Assembly: GCA_964487355.1 (NCBI GenBank)
Contig: CAZAPS010000003.1
Coordinates: 38,468 to 102,467 of the forward strand
Length of the DNA stretch: 64,000 bases
DNA from: JAXGYX01 sp964487355
Lineage (GTDB): Bacteria > Bacillota > Clostridia > Saccharofermentanales > Fastidiosipilaceae
Direction of reading: 5' to 3'
The notes under the pieces are model-generated. The model saw only the letters and a list, made by a program, of their open reading frames with translations. It ran no database searches and was not told where the DNA came from. The position numbers and the translations under genes are program-made. This document shows positions 19,961-29,340 of the stretch, in pieces (the first letter of the stretch is position 1; the number at the start of each line of letters is the position of its first letter).

Positions 19961-20113
19961 AGTATCTCTCCTTCATTTTCTACCGGCTCGGACATCGCTC
20001 GTGTCACCACGGTTCCGAACCTCGCAAACCTGCAATCCTACTTAAAAATTCTTAATTCTTGCCCAAAATCCAGTGCTTGGGCATGGTCGCGATCCACCAA
20101 ACTTTACCGAATT

Positions 20114-20141
20114 ATTATACACCAAATTTAACATCGAACAA
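20114..20141 (-). promoter_or_regulatory. Candidate promoter of serC-serA
   Basis: On the minus strand a perfect TATAAT has TTGTTC 16 bases upstream. The -35 overlaps the T run of the preceding terminator, so one transcript would end where the next begins. The predicted leader is about 145 bases and contains the small repeat GGTTCGGAACC but no known riboswitch that I recognise. The rest of the 311-base gap shows nothing else. Confidence 0.45.
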
Positions 20142-20176
20142 AAAAATGGCCGCTTCTTTGCTGCAAGAAGCGGTCC
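20139..20176 (-). terminator. Terminator of the PP2C-like/LysM gene
   Basis: CCGCTTCTT pairs with AAGAAGCGG across a six-base loop, followed by TTTTTTT on the minus strand. Confidence 0.85.
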
Positions 20177-20271
20177 ATTTCATAGTTGTATCAACACTTG
20201 ATCAAAATTTCATTTATTTTCAGCAGTTCAATGACTGAGCGAACCAATTTTGATCATTTTTTGATTGTTCA

Positions 20272-22587
20272 TTACGGAACAACGATCACATCACCGGGCG
20301 ACAGCACCCAGTTGATCGTATCTTCCGCCTTCGAATAGGAATGACCGTTGGCGGCCGCGATCTCCAACATCTTCGCCTCGACATCGGAGTCCGGATAGAA
20401 CTTGCGAGCGATCGCGTATACAGAGTCACCCGAAACGATCGTGTACGTCCGCTGCTCAGCGGCCGTGGTCGGAGCTTCAGTGGTGGTCGTGGTTGGAGCC
20501 TCGGTCGTGGTCGTAGTTGGAGCCTCGGTCGTGGTTGTGGTCGTCTCTTCCTCGGTCGTGGTCGTCGTCTCTTCCTCAGTCGTGGTGATCTCACTGACGA
20601 TGGAGCCGGGTTCGGCCGTGGTCGTCGAGCCGGTGATCAGCGTTGACTGATTGGTCAACGGCGAGATGGTGGTCGGCGTCGTGATCGAGTCGGTCGCTCC
20701 ACCTGTGGCCAGAGAGTAGATAATAAAGCCCAGCAACACACCGGCGATGACAATCAGGACAATGACCGCGATCAGTTTGCCGCGGGACTTGTCCTTCGGC
20801 TCCACGCCGTCCGGTGTCTCCTCATAATCATCTTCAAGATCAAAGTCGGCATAGGTCATCGGCAGTTCGTCTTGAACCACGTCTTCTTCCTTGTCGTCAA
20901 AGTCATACGCCAGATCGTCATCTGTCCACCCATCCGTCTCGTCATCCGACCAGCCGTCAGAATCATCCGGATCAGCGTAGATCTCATCATCATCATCGGT
21001 GTCGATCAGATCGGGCCGCTCGTCATCCGCGACCTCTTGAGCAAGACTTTCACCGTCAGACTCAACAGGTTGAACCTGAAAAGCGTATTTCATCGTCTCA
21101 TCTGTGGACGGGATCGCTTCATCCTGCGCGTCGGCCGATTGCTTCTTTTGATTCAGTAGATCAAAGGCCGCGCCAAAACCCAAGGGTCGCTGCAACTCCG
21201 TCTCGACGGCGTCGGTCACACCCTCCTCGATGGCAGGCGTCACCTGATCTGAAGTCATGTCCTCAGCGACAACAGTTGGCGCTTCTTCTAACGTCTCAGT
21301 TGGAATTGGCTCAGAATGCTCGGTGTCGGGAAGTTCAGAGTCACCGACCCGGTCTTCCGTGAAGTATTTTGCCGCCGCCGCGGACACGGAAACTTCGGCC
21401 GCTCCAGCCACCTCCTCCGGTTCGATCTCGGCGGGCTCTGAATCCGGCAGATCCAGTTCATCCAGCTCACTTTCATCAATCTTCTCATCCGCTTCGAAAG
21501 GATCCACCTTCCACGCCGATTCATCCACGGTGGGGACGGTGTCTGCCCGCATCGGTTCATCAGCAGCGGAGATCGCATCCTCCCGTGTCGGCTCATCCGC
21601 GGTCGTTTCGTGCGGCTTCGCCACTTCAGAGGCCCATCCGGCGGCCGCTCCCATTCCAGCGGCTGCCGCGGCGATTTGGCTGCGCTCCGCGGCGCTGAGC
21701 GCTCCGGTCGTCCTTTGAGCTTTATTGATCTTCACCGGACCGGTTTGCGCCGCGAAACCCTTGCCAAGTGTGTCCCTGACATTGATGCCCTTGGACAGTG
21801 TGTTACGCCCAACTCGATCCAGTGGTTCGATTTCTTCGACAAAGCTGATCACGATCTGCATCGAAACATTCGGTATCAGGCGCACCGCCTCGCTCATGAT
21901 CATCCCGGCCGCGTCACTTTGATCCTCGGCCTCGTCAAGCAGGCGCAACATGCCCTTTTGACCGACCGCCTCCATCACTTCACGATTACAGACGATCAGA
22001 CAGTCATCCGGTTTTAATTGAGCGATATTTGAATAGCGAATCGATCCCGCGATACCTGCCGCGAAGTCGTTCATATTATTGATTTGACGACCCGCGGTGT
22101 CGATCGGCTCCAGCGGATAGTCATCTTCAGTCAGCGCGAAAATGGCTTCGTCACGGTATAGGTAGGCACATCCTCTTCCTAAAGTGACCGCCGCCATCTC
22201 TCCGTCTTTGACGATAATCCCTGAAAAATACGGCGGACTGACTCCCTTATCTGAAAGTGTGAGTCGCCCGGCCACGTTGACCGCGCTTTCGGCGAGCTCG
22301 TTGATTTCATAATCTATGTTGTGTCTGTGATTTTTCTTTAGATCATTGGCGATGGCGTCCAAGATCGCCCGATTGCCGTCATTTCCATCGGCCGGAGTTT
22401 TAGACCCATGCGTCGAGGCGTATACCGCGATAAACGCGCCGCGATCCGTTCTATCAAGTGTTAGATCAGCAAAAAGCTCTTCGCGTTTGCCACTGATACG
22501 GCCGTCCAGATAAAAAGCATCAATGGCTCCAACCGTAGGTGTGTATCGTGCCGCGATTGTTGTCGCTAAACGCGTATTACTCGCCAT
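20272..22587 (-). CDS. Membrane protein with degenerate PP2C-like domain, Thr-rich linker and LysM domain
   Basis: 771 residues. Residues 1-250 follow the PP2C phosphatase fold, but the metal-binding positions are changed. The DGMGG-type motif is absent. The GDSRAYLYR-type strand reads GRGCAYLYRDEAIFALTEDD. The SDG and DNxT stretches read NREV and NVSM. It is therefore probably a pseudophosphatase. Residues 300-600 are acidic and disordered. One membrane segment lies at about 602-628. Then come Thr-rich TTTTTEAP repeats and a C-terminal LysM domain at about 708-771. No signal peptide is seen, so the N-terminus should be inside and LysM outside, bound to peptidoglycan or chitin-like glycans. 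The ATG has GGAGGAC upstream. Its role is unknown; coupling cell-wall contact to a cytosolic partner is a guess. Confidence 0.8.
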   Translation of the reverse strand: MASNTRLATTIAARYTPTVGAIDAFYLDGRISGKREELFADLTLDRTDRGAFIAVYASTHGSKTPADGNDGNRAILDAIANDLKKNHRHNIDYEINELAESAVNVAGRLTLSDKGVSPPYFSGIIVKDGEMAAVTLGRGCAYLYRDEAIFALTEDDYPLEPIDTAGRQINNMNDFAAGIAGSIRYSNIAQLKPDDCLIVCNREVMEAVGQKGMLRLLDEAEDQSDAAGMIMSEAVRLIPNVSMQIVISFVEEIEPLDRVGRNTLSKGINVRDTLGKGFAAQTGPVKINKAQRTTGALSAAERSQIAAAAAGMGAAAGWASEVAKPHETTADEPTREDAISAADEPMRADTVPTVDESAWKVDPFEADEKIDESELDELDLPDSEPAEIEPEEVAGAAEVSVSAAAAKYFTEDRVGDSELPDTEHSEPIPTETLEEAPTVVAEDMTSDQVTPAIEEGVTDAVETELQRPLGFGAAFDLLNQKKQSADAQDEAIPSTDETMKYAFQVQPVESDGESLAQEVADDERPDLIDTDDDDEIYADPDDSDGWSDDETDGWTDDDLAYDFDDKEEDVVQDELPMTYADFDLEDDYEETPDGVEPKDKSRGKLIAVIVLIVIAGVLLGFIIYSLATGGATDSITTPTTISPLTNQSTLITGSTTTAEPGSIVSEITTTEEETTTTTEEETTTTTTEAPTTTTTEAPTTTTTEAPTTAAEQRTYTIVSGDSVYAIARKFYPDSDVEAKMLEIAAANGHSYSKAEDTINWVLSPGDVIVVP
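20456..20595. repeat. Tandem coding repeats for Thr/Glu-Ala-Pro linker
   Basis: Imperfect 24- to 27-base units built around GGTCGTGGT and GGAGCCTC encode TTTTTEAP and TTTEEE repeats of the LysM protein. They may vary in copy number between strains. Confidence 0.75.
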
Positions 22588-22666
22588 TATTGTCCTCCCA
22601 AATTATACAAGACAAAAGTCTTTACAAACTCAACTCACATTTTTAGAGCTAAGCTTCGCTATTATT

Positions 22667-22676
22667 TATTGAGATA
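22667..22676 (-). promoter_or_regulatory. Extended -10 upstream of the PP2C-like/LysM gene
   Basis: On the minus strand TGATATAAT forms an extended -10 about 80 bases before the ATG. No clear -35 is visible. A second TATAAT nearer the ATG (22598-22603) is too close to leave room for the ribosome binding site. Between them lies the small palindrome AAGACAAAAGTCTT (22608-22621). Confidence 0.4.
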
Positions 22677-22718
22677 TTATATCATAAGAAGAACAATGGA
22701 AATGGAGAAATCAAGATT

Positions 22719-23999
22719 TTGAGTCAAGGTAACAAGAATGTGTACAACACGACAATCGTCGTCATAGGAGGCGGAGCCGCCGGATTGGCCGCCGCTGTGA
22801 ATGCCGCGAAAAGCGAGTTTTCGGTCACCATGCTTGATCAAAATGAGCAATTTGGCGCGAAGCTGTTGCTGACGGGTGGAGGTCACTGCAATTTCTCTCA
22901 CGCCGGAACAGTCGAAGACCTGGTTGCGGGGTTTCATGGTCAAGGTCGCTTTTTATACTCAGCCCTGTCAAAATACGGCAGAGACGAATATATCCGTTTC
23001 TTAAATGGTTGTGGGATCCAAGCGAAAAGCGACTCATCGGGACGTTGGTTGCCGAGCGATGGGCGGGCGACGGACGTGCGCGACGCTTTTGTGAAGCGCG
23101 CGCGACAACTGGGGGTTCAGCAACTGATGTCCATGCGCGCACGAACGATCGAACGGGTGGGCGACACATGGGTCTTGGGTCTGCAAGCAAATGACTCTCA
23201 TCCAAGGCTGACCGCGCGCGCGGTGATCGTCGCGACCGGGACCGCGGCCTACCCTTCCGTCGGTGGGAACCGTGACGGACTGGAGCTGGCCAGGCAAACC
23301 GGCCACTCCATCATCAATCTGTCAGCGGCGTTGGCCCCAATCAAAACCAATGAAAGCTGGGTACCGGAACTTGCCGGGGTTACTTTGTCCGACTGTGGGC
23401 TCGGCATACGAAGACGTGGCGAAAAAATACTGGAGCAGGCACGAGGCGAACTGCTGTTCGCTCATTTCGGACTGACCGGTCCATTGCCGCTCAGTCTCTC
23501 TCGTTGGATCGACAAACCGGCAATCTGGGAAGTCGTGTTGGATTTTGTTCCGGAACAAAATGAAGAACTGATTTATCAGCAATTGACGCACATGGCCACG
23601 GACCAACCGAGAGCGCTATTGCGCAATCAGCTCCGACTCTTCATACCACGCTCGGTGGCGGAAATCTTATTGACACAGGCGGGTATGCCAAAGTACGCGT
23701 CGGCCAATGAAATCAGCAAGAAAAACTACCGCCGACTTGCCGAAACTCTTAAACGCTGTGTGTTGACTTCCAACGGACCGGTCGCTGCGGAAACCGGAAT
23801 GACATGCAGAGGCGGCGTGTCTTTGGCCGATGTGTCGTCAAGAACAATGATGTCAAAACAACAGCCCGGTTTATTTTTCGCCGGAGATCTACTGGACATC
23901 GACGGACACAGCGGAGGTTATAACCTACAAGCCGCGTTTTCAACCGGGATGCTGGCGGCGGAAGGGGCGGTGACCTGGCTGCGAGAATCCAATCAATGA
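22719..23999 (+). CDS. NAD(P)/FAD-dependent oxidoreductase, HI0933/BaiN family
   Basis: A 426-residue flavoprotein. The FAD-binding GGGAAGLAAA starts near residue 15. The family motif LLTGGGHCNFSH and the C-terminal GDLLDIDGHSGGYNLQAAF mark the YhiN/HI0933/BaiN group. One member, BaiN, acts in bile-acid dehydroxylation, but most have no proven substrate, so no specific role is assigned. The start is TTG at 22719 with GGAGAA nine bases upstream; GTG at 22740 is an alternative. It is divergent from the LysM protein. Confidence 0.88.
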   Translation: MSQGNKNVYNTTIVVIGGGAAGLAAAVNAAKSEFSVTMLDQNEQFGAKLLLTGGGHCNFSHAGTVEDLVAGFHGQGRFLYSALSKYGRDEYIRFLNGCGIQAKSDSSGRWLPSDGRATDVRDAFVKRARQLGVQQLMSMRARTIERVGDTWVLGLQANDSHPRLTARAVIVATGTAAYPSVGGNRDGLELARQTGHSIINLSAALAPIKTNESWVPELAGVTLSDCGLGIRRRGEKILEQARGELLFAHFGLTGPLPLSLSRWIDKPAIWEVVLDFVPEQNEELIYQQLTHMATDQPRALLRNQLRLFIPRSVAEILLTQAGMPKYASANEISKKNYRRLAETLKRCVLTSNGPVAAETGMTCRGGVSLADVSSRTMMSKQQPGLFFAGDLLDIDGHSGGYNLQAAFSTGMLAAEGAVTWLRESNQ

Positions 24000-24023
24000 C
24001 AGCAGATCTTGTGTAAATAAACG

Positions 24024-24061
24024 GGAGGTCGGTGACCGACAAGTCACTCGACCTCCTGTTT
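24024..24061 (+). terminator. Terminator of the HI0933/BaiN-family gene
   Basis: GGAGGTCG followed by GTGAC pairs with GTCAC followed by CGACCTCC (one bulged base), closing a six-base loop. TGTTT follows. Confidence 0.75.
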
Positions 24062-24112
24062 CTAGAAGTATTGTTATGAACGGCCATCCCATCCAACCGG
24101 CTTCGCGCAATT

Positions 24113-24460
24113 TTATTTTTGCATTATATGAATCGCGAAGCCTCCAAACTCACCGTTCAAATAAACATTTTTGATCGTGCCGTCGTCATTGTAGGCGGCG
24201 GTATCCATGTTAAACGCCAGGCCCTTCTCCTTGAGCTCCTCGACAGCGGCCGCGAGGTCTCGCGTACGCATGGCGATATGTCCATTTTTTCCAAGGAACG
24301 GAGTCTTCATGCATTCAAAATATTGACCTGCGAATTCCGACTTTTGACCATGTCTGGGTTCCAAATTGAATACCATGCTTAGCAACTCAGCCAGTTTGAT
24401 CGCCTCGTCCGCATTCGCGGTGTTGATCCCAACGTGTTCGAGTTCAAATATGTTTTTCAT
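24113..24460 (-). CDS. VOC (glyoxalase/dioxygenase fold) family protein
   Basis: A 115-residue protein with the single VOC pattern: ELEHVGINTAN at the N-terminus and HIAMRTRDLAAAVEELKEKG in the middle. It is the last gene of the acid-sugar operon, 36 bases after the permease. VOC proteins bind a divalent metal and act as isomerases, lyases or dioxygenases; an isomerase or epimerase role on a pathway intermediate is possible but unproven. AAAGG precedes the ATG. Confidence 0.8.
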   Translation of the reverse strand: MKNIFELEHVGINTANADEAIKLAELLSMVFNLEPRHGQKSEFAGQYFECMKTPFLGKNGHIAMRTRDLAAAVEELKEKGLAFNMDTAAYNDDGTIKNVYLNGEFGGFAIHIMQK

Positions 24461-24495
24461 AAATGTGCCTTTCTTATACCCGGTGATTTTCCGGA

Positions 24496-25779
24496 TTATC
24501 TCATCGGGAACAACAACAGAGCGCCGGCTGACAGTGCCAACAAACGAATGAAATACATTGGAACCGTGAATTTCCAGAACTGTCTAATATTGTATTTTCC
24601 GGCTCCCATAATCATTGCCGGCATCCCGTCAATTGGCAGGAAGTGTCCACACCAGCCGGAGACCACTATGGCCGCCGCCGCCGCGATCGGGTTGAGGCCA
24701 AGGCTGATACAGGTTGAAATCGCCAACGGCGCGAAGATATAAACAGTACCGATCGTTGAGCCGGTCAAAGTTGCCAGCACACTTGTTAAAATACAAAACG
24801 CAAACACAAGAATGAATGGATTGATATTGTTTCCCAGTAGTTTGGCCACACTCTCTCCAACCAAAGCGGTCAATCCGGTCTCACCCAGCGCGTCCGCCAC
24901 GCCAATCACACCGGCCGACATCAAAATGATGGGCGCGCTGATGGCGTCACGAATCTCCGTGAAATCCAGCACCTTAAAGACCAGCAGCCCGGCCACACAC
25001 AAGCCGGTGATTGAATAGCCGATATCACCCAGGCTACTTTGCAGGATCATGCCGACAACCGCGATCACAAAGAGCACATACGTCGCGTATTCCTGTTTTT
25101 TCGTTAAAGTCGTGTCCTCTTTTTGCTCGGTCGCGATACTCTCTTCAGAAGTGTCATCAAGCGGATGATCCGGCAGTAATTTATAAGAAATCAGGGACCA
25201 GGCGAGAAAAGATGCCGAAAGGATAAAATTAACTACTGAAAACTTAACCAAAGAGACGTTGGCCATGACACCGCTGGTCTCCAGCACCGCCACCACGATT
25301 CCATATTGCAAGGCGACATTGAATGGAATCAGCGGATGGTTCGCGGCGAAGCCGGCCGGCATCAGCACACGTGACGGCGGCAGACTTTTGCTGTAAGGCA
25401 GCGTTGAAAGCAGGCCAATTGTCAAGACGTAGTATGCTGTGGAGCCGGTTCCAAACAGACTGCAACCCAGCATGACAACCAAAATCATCAAAACATATGC
25501 TTTGAAACCACCCTTGCTTGACATGTTGAACATGCCACGTTTAAACCGCCCAATAAAACTGGTCTTCTGCAAGGCGGCGATGATCGCCATAAATGAGGCG
25601 AGCATGATGATAGTGGGATTTGAGAAACCCCCGAACGCGGTTTTAAGATCGGTCACACCGAAAACAACCATTAACAGACATGCGATGAGCGGCGGTGCCC
25701 CGAATGGAATTTTGTCTCTCATGATTAGAATAATCATGAAGACAGTGACGGCAAGCGCAATAATCATCGGAGTGGTCAT
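24496..25779 (-). CDS. SLC13/DASS-type carboxylate permease
   Basis: A 427-residue protein with about 10-12 membrane segments in two halves split by a charged loop near 205-225. The fold and the SNPTIIML and GSTIGTVYIF stretches fit the anion/dicarboxylate permease group (SLC13/CitMHS-like). Its place in the operon suggests that it imports the acid-sugar substrate. ATG has GGGAGGT seven bases upstream. The gap of 160 bases to pdxA2 shows no terminator. Confidence 0.82.
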   Translation of the reverse strand: MTTPMIIALAVTVFMIILIMRDKIPFGAPPLIACLLMVVFGVTDLKTAFGGFSNPTIIMLASFMAIIAALQKTSFIGRFKRGMFNMSSKGGFKAYVLMILVVMLGCSLFGTGSTAYYVLTIGLLSTLPYSKSLPPSRVLMPAGFAANHPLIPFNVALQYGIVVAVLETSGVMANVSLVKFSVVNFILSASFLAWSLISYKLLPDHPLDDTSEESIATEQKEDTTLTKKQEYATYVLFVIAVVGMILQSSLGDIGYSITGLCVAGLLVFKVLDFTEIRDAISAPIILMSAGVIGVADALGETGLTALVGESVAKLLGNNINPFILVFAFCILTSVLATLTGSTIGTVYIFAPLAISTCISLGLNPIAAAAAIVVSGWCGHFLPIDGMPAMIMGAGKYNIRQFWKFTVPMYFIRLLALSAGALLLFPMR

Positions 25780-25939
25780 GTTAACTACCTCCCTTTTCTT
25801 GACAAGTCATGTCTCGTACGCCGGCCCTTCTCAGTCGGGCACGGACATGCATGTCGGCCATTTGTTATGTATTGTTTATTTTGTGGGATGACAAATTCTG
25901 TCTGTCATGTAACGCAGATCCGGCGGTACCAACTCACGG

Positions 25940-27010
25940 TCACGCGCCGCGGTTGAGCGCCAGGCGGATGGCGTAATCGATCGCGTTGACCAGGCTGCTC
26001 TCACTGCTCGTCCCTTTTCCAACCTGATCGAACCCCGTTCCGTGATCGACACTGGTCCGGATAATCGGCAATCCTAAAGTGATGTTGACCCCCTCCACCG
26101 CCTTCCAGCTTTGTTCTTCGCGGTCGTAGACGAAGCCTATTGTTTTTAAAGGGATATGTCCCTGATCGTGGTACATACAGACAACGATGTCATACCAGCC
26201 ACCTAAGGCTTGGGGGAACACAGTGTCGGGGGGGACGGGCCCAATGGCGTCGATGCCCTCCGCCCGCGCGGTCTCAATCGCCGGTATGATCTCTTCAATC
26301 TCTTCATAGCCGAAGAGTCCGTTCTCACCCGCATGTGGGTTCAGCCCATTGACGGCTACACGCGGATTGTCGATTCCCAGCTCTTGACAGGCATGATGGG
26401 CGATCCTGATCACATCGAGCACACGCTCTTTTTTCACCCGATCACAAGCCTCACGCAGCGAGACATGGGTGGAAATGTGAACGACTCGCAGGTCGTGGTG
26501 CGCCAGCATCATGCTGTACTTTTGAGTTCCTGTATAGGTCGCGTAGATCTCCGTATGTCCATCAAAATGTGTATATCCGTCTGAATGCGCGCCTTGGTCC
26601 GACTCAAGCGCCAGATTCATCGCTTTCTTGTTCAGCGCGTTCGTGCAGGTCGCGTCCACTTCGCCGGCCAGAGCCAGTTCGATGACCTTTCTCACGCACT
26701 GAAAAGCCGCATATCCACCCGCGACACTGACCTCTCCAAGTGGCAGATCGCTCGGATCCGAAATCAATTCCAAATGCAGCACATCAATCGTGCCCGGCGA
26801 AAACACGGCGTCGGAGACCTGCTCGCAGCGGTGAATCCGCAGATCACGGCGTCCAACGAAACCGGTCGCCTGTTCAATCATTTTGGCGTCGCCAATCACG
26901 ATGGGGCGGCAGCGCCGATACAGATCCTCGTGTGCCAGAGCCTTCACTGTGATTTCCGGTCCGTTGCCGGCCGGGTCACCCATTGTGATTCCTATGATCG
27001 GTCTCTTCAT
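25940..27010 (-). CDS. pdxA2: PdxA2, four-carbon acid-sugar phosphate dehydrogenase
   Basis: A 356-residue member of the PdxA family (4-hydroxythreonine-4-phosphate dehydrogenase). The N-terminal ITMGDPAGNGPEI and the metal-binding histidines in HISTHVSL and CMYHDQGH are present. PdxA2 members next to DUF1537 kinases oxidise and decarboxylate D-threonate or D-erythronate 4-phosphate to DHAP and CO2. The same pairing occurs here, so catabolism rather than pyridoxal synthesis is likely; no other pdx gene is near. AAGGAGGA precedes the ATG. It is 26 bases downstream of the aldolase gene. Confidence 0.88.
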   Translation of the reverse strand: MKRPIIGITMGDPAGNGPEITVKALAHEDLYRRCRPIVIGDAKMIEQATGFVGRRDLRIHRCEQVSDAVFSPGTIDVLHLELISDPSDLPLGEVSVAGGYAAFQCVRKVIELALAGEVDATCTNALNKKAMNLALESDQGAHSDGYTHFDGHTEIYATYTGTQKYSMMLAHHDLRVVHISTHVSLREACDRVKKERVLDVIRIAHHACQELGIDNPRVAVNGLNPHAGENGLFGYEEIEEIIPAIETARAEGIDAIGPVPPDTVFPQALGGWYDIVVCMYHDQGHIPLKTIGFVYDREEQSWKAVEGVNITLGLPIIRTSVDHGTGFDQVGKGTSSESSLVNAIDYAIRLALNRGA

Positions 27011-27036
27011 CCCGGTCCTCCTTAGTCAATGGCCGC

Positions 27037-27945
27037 TTAATTCATACCTTTGGCCGCATTCTCCGCCAGCACCTGTTTCAACGCCTCGACGCCTTCTTCA
27101 GGCACCTGGTTGAATGGCGCGCGGCACTTGCCCACACCATGGCCCAGCAAAGCGACCGCCGTCTTGACAATCGTGTTTGGGTTGCCGTACTTAAAGCAGT
27201 TACGAAATGATTGAATGGAGTCATTCGCGGCCATCGCCTCCTCAATCTTTCCAGCTTTGAAAAGATCATAAATAGATGCCATGACATGAGGGTAGACATT
27301 GGCGCAGCCGGCGATACCACCGGTTCCGCCCGCCAACAAAGTCCAGATAATCAACTGATCGTTCCCGGACAAGGTGGAAAACTTACCACTGGTTTGATCC
27401 TTCGTCGCGGTGATATAACCCAGGATGTTCGCAAAATTACCCGACGAATCTTTGGCGCCGACGACATTCTCAATTTGCGCCAATTTGCCAACGGTCGCCG
27501 GTGTCAGAGCGTTGCCTGTGCGCGCGGGGATGTTATACAGCACGATCGGCATATCGACCGCGTCAGCTACGGTTTTATAATGCTCATACAGTTCATCCTG
27601 ACTAGCGGCGGCGAAGCTGGGTGTGATAATCGAAAGCACATCAGCTCCCAGTGAGTGGGCCATCTGACTTTGTTCGATGGTCTCTCGGGTGGAGACACAT
27701 CCTGTACCGGCATAGACCGGCACACGCCCGTTACACTCGTCGATCACGGTGCGCAAAACCAGTTCCTTCTCCTGTCCATTCAGGATATAGCCTTCACCGT
27801 TTGTTCCAAAGCAGAACAGCGCGTGCACACCGCCTTCGATCTGTCGATTGACCTGCGTGCGCAACTCGGCGACATTGATTGATTCATCCGCGTTCATCGG
27901 CGTGATGATCGGAGTGATGATGCCTTTGATTTCGACTGTTTTCAT
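27037..27945 (-). CDS. DHDPS/N-acetylneuraminate lyase family aldolase
   Basis: A 302-residue class I aldolase. The Schiff-base lysine lies in VVGAKDSSGN, the catalytic Tyr in VLYNIPARTG, and the carboxylate loop is GTNGEG near 45. These enzymes join or split pyruvate and an aldehyde. A biosynthetic DapA role is unlikely inside this sugar-acid operon; cleavage of a 2-keto-3-deoxy acid is more likely, but the substrate cannot be read from the sequence. ATG at 27945 has AGGAG upstream; an in-frame start 36 bases further up lacks one. Confidence 0.85.
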   Translation of the reverse strand: MKTVEIKGIITPIITPMNADESINVAELRTQVNRQIEGGVHALFCFGTNGEGYILNGQEKELVLRTVIDECNGRVPVYAGTGCVSTRETIEQSQMAHSLGADVLSIITPSFAAASQDELYEHYKTVADAVDMPIVLYNIPARTGNALTPATVGKLAQIENVVGAKDSSGNFANILGYITATKDQTSGKFSTLSGNDQLIIWTLLAGGTGGIAGCANVYPHVMASIYDLFKAGKIEEAMAANDSIQSFRNCFKYGNPNTIVKTAVALLGHGVGKCRAPFNQVPEEGVEALKQVLAENAAKGMN

Positions 27946-28041
27946 TGTTTTTCTCCTCATATGCTTAATCTGTGCCCACAACTACATGATTCGTAACCTT
28001 GTTTAGCGAGGTCGAACGGATGACCTGCTTTTATACCGTAC

Positions 28042-29208
28042 TTATAGAATTTCCATATATAACTTACGGGCATCATCCGCCCCAACCTGACGCATGTTGT
28101 TCACCAACAGGCGCTGCACTTCCATACCCGCTTCCACCAGACCTTCGAGATCTTCCTTCGGCACATTGAACTCTTGTAGACTGATCGGAATATCCAGATG
28201 TCTGACCATGTCCTCAATCCGTTGAATGACCCAATCTGTCTTCTCCTCTACGCTCCGGCTATCATCGCCGTCATGACAGCAACGGTCATAGACAATCGCC
28301 AGTCTCTCTCGCACAGCCGGCTCTTCGCTGTTGAAACGCATGACAGGCGCCAGTAAAATCGCGTTGGACACACCATGCGCGATGTGGTATTTGCCACCCA
28401 GGGGATAGCTCAAAGCGTGCACCGCGGTCGTGCCACTCGAAGTGATCGCCAGGCCACCATAGAATGCCGCTATCTGCATCGCGCTTTTGTCATCCATGGC
28501 TTCGGGGTCATCGCAGGCTCGCTCAAGATGCTTGAAAATCAGATCCATGCCTTCCAGCGCGTACAGATCGCTGAAAATGTTGGCTTTGTTACTGGTGAAG
28601 CACTCAATACAATGGCAAAGCGCGTCGAGGCCGGTCGAGGCCGCGATGGCGCGGGGCAGCTTCTGAATCATGCGGGCATCCAGGATGACGTAATCCGCGA
28701 TCATATGCGGGTTGACGATCCCCACCTTCAATTCTTTTTCGGGCACAGCCACAATCGCGTTTGGTGTGACTTCGGCGCCGGTACCGGCCGTTGTGGGAAT
28801 CACGACGATTTGAACGCATTTTTTCGCCCGCCCCGGTTCGTCAAGAAGCTCTTTGACTCCATACTCATCAGTCACAAGTACGCCGGCCAGTTTCGCCGCG
28901 TCGATGACCGACCCACCTCCGCAGGCCACAATGAAATCAGCCCCATCGCTTTTAAACTGATCGATCACAGCCTGAACCTGCATATAATTGGGTTCGGCAG
29001 GCAGATCGTCATATACTGTGCACTCGGCTCCCGCCGCCGCGATAGCCGCCAAAGGAAGGTCAACCAAGCCCGTCGCCTGTATACCTTTGTCGGTAAACAA
29101 AGCAACCTTCTTTGCTTCCACAGACTGCAAAATATCCGTGAGCCGGTCGATAGAGTTCTCTCCGCCGTAAACAGCGTTCGGCAAGGTCAGGTTATACTGT
29201 TTTAACAT
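28042..29208 (-). CDS. Iron-containing (type III) alcohol dehydrogenase
   Basis: A 388-residue NAD(P)-dependent enzyme. GGGSVIDAAK near 96 binds the cofactor. The metal ligands appear as Asp and His in DARMIQKLP/GLDALCHCIE and as two His in HALSYPLGGKYHIAHG. Relatives act on lactaldehyde, 1,3-propanediol, butanol or maleylacetate. In this operon it may reduce the aldehyde released by the aldolase or oxidise the incoming acid sugar. AAGGAG precedes the ATG. Confidence 0.88.
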   Translation of the reverse strand: MLKQYNLTLPNAVYGGENSIDRLTDILQSVEAKKVALFTDKGIQATGLVDLPLAAIAAAGAECTVYDDLPAEPNYMQVQAVIDQFKSDGADFIVACGGGSVIDAAKLAGVLVTDEYGVKELLDEPGRAKKCVQIVVIPTTAGTGAEVTPNAIVAVPEKELKVGIVNPHMIADYVILDARMIQKLPRAIAASTGLDALCHCIECFTSNKANIFSDLYALEGMDLIFKHLERACDDPEAMDDKSAMQIAAFYGGLAITSSGTTAVHALSYPLGGKYHIAHGVSNAILLAPVMRFNSEEPAVRERLAIVYDRCCHDGDDSRSVEEKTDWVIQRIEDMVRHLDIPISLQEFNVPKEDLEGLVEAGMEVQRLLVNNMRQVGADDARKLYMEIL

Positions 29209-29340
29209 GTTCTAAACTCCTTAAAACTTAGGTCCATCGATTCAAATATCACAGCGAGCTGTCGGATCATGCGAAAGACACATATGACGCGTCCATAGTC
29301 CAAAACTCGGCAAACAAGCTTTGGTGACTCCATATGATCC

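Noticed and set aside
20456..20595. Repeat cluster resembling a CRISPR array
   Set aside because: The units are adjacent without unique spacers and encode a Thr-rich linker in frame; no cas genes are near.
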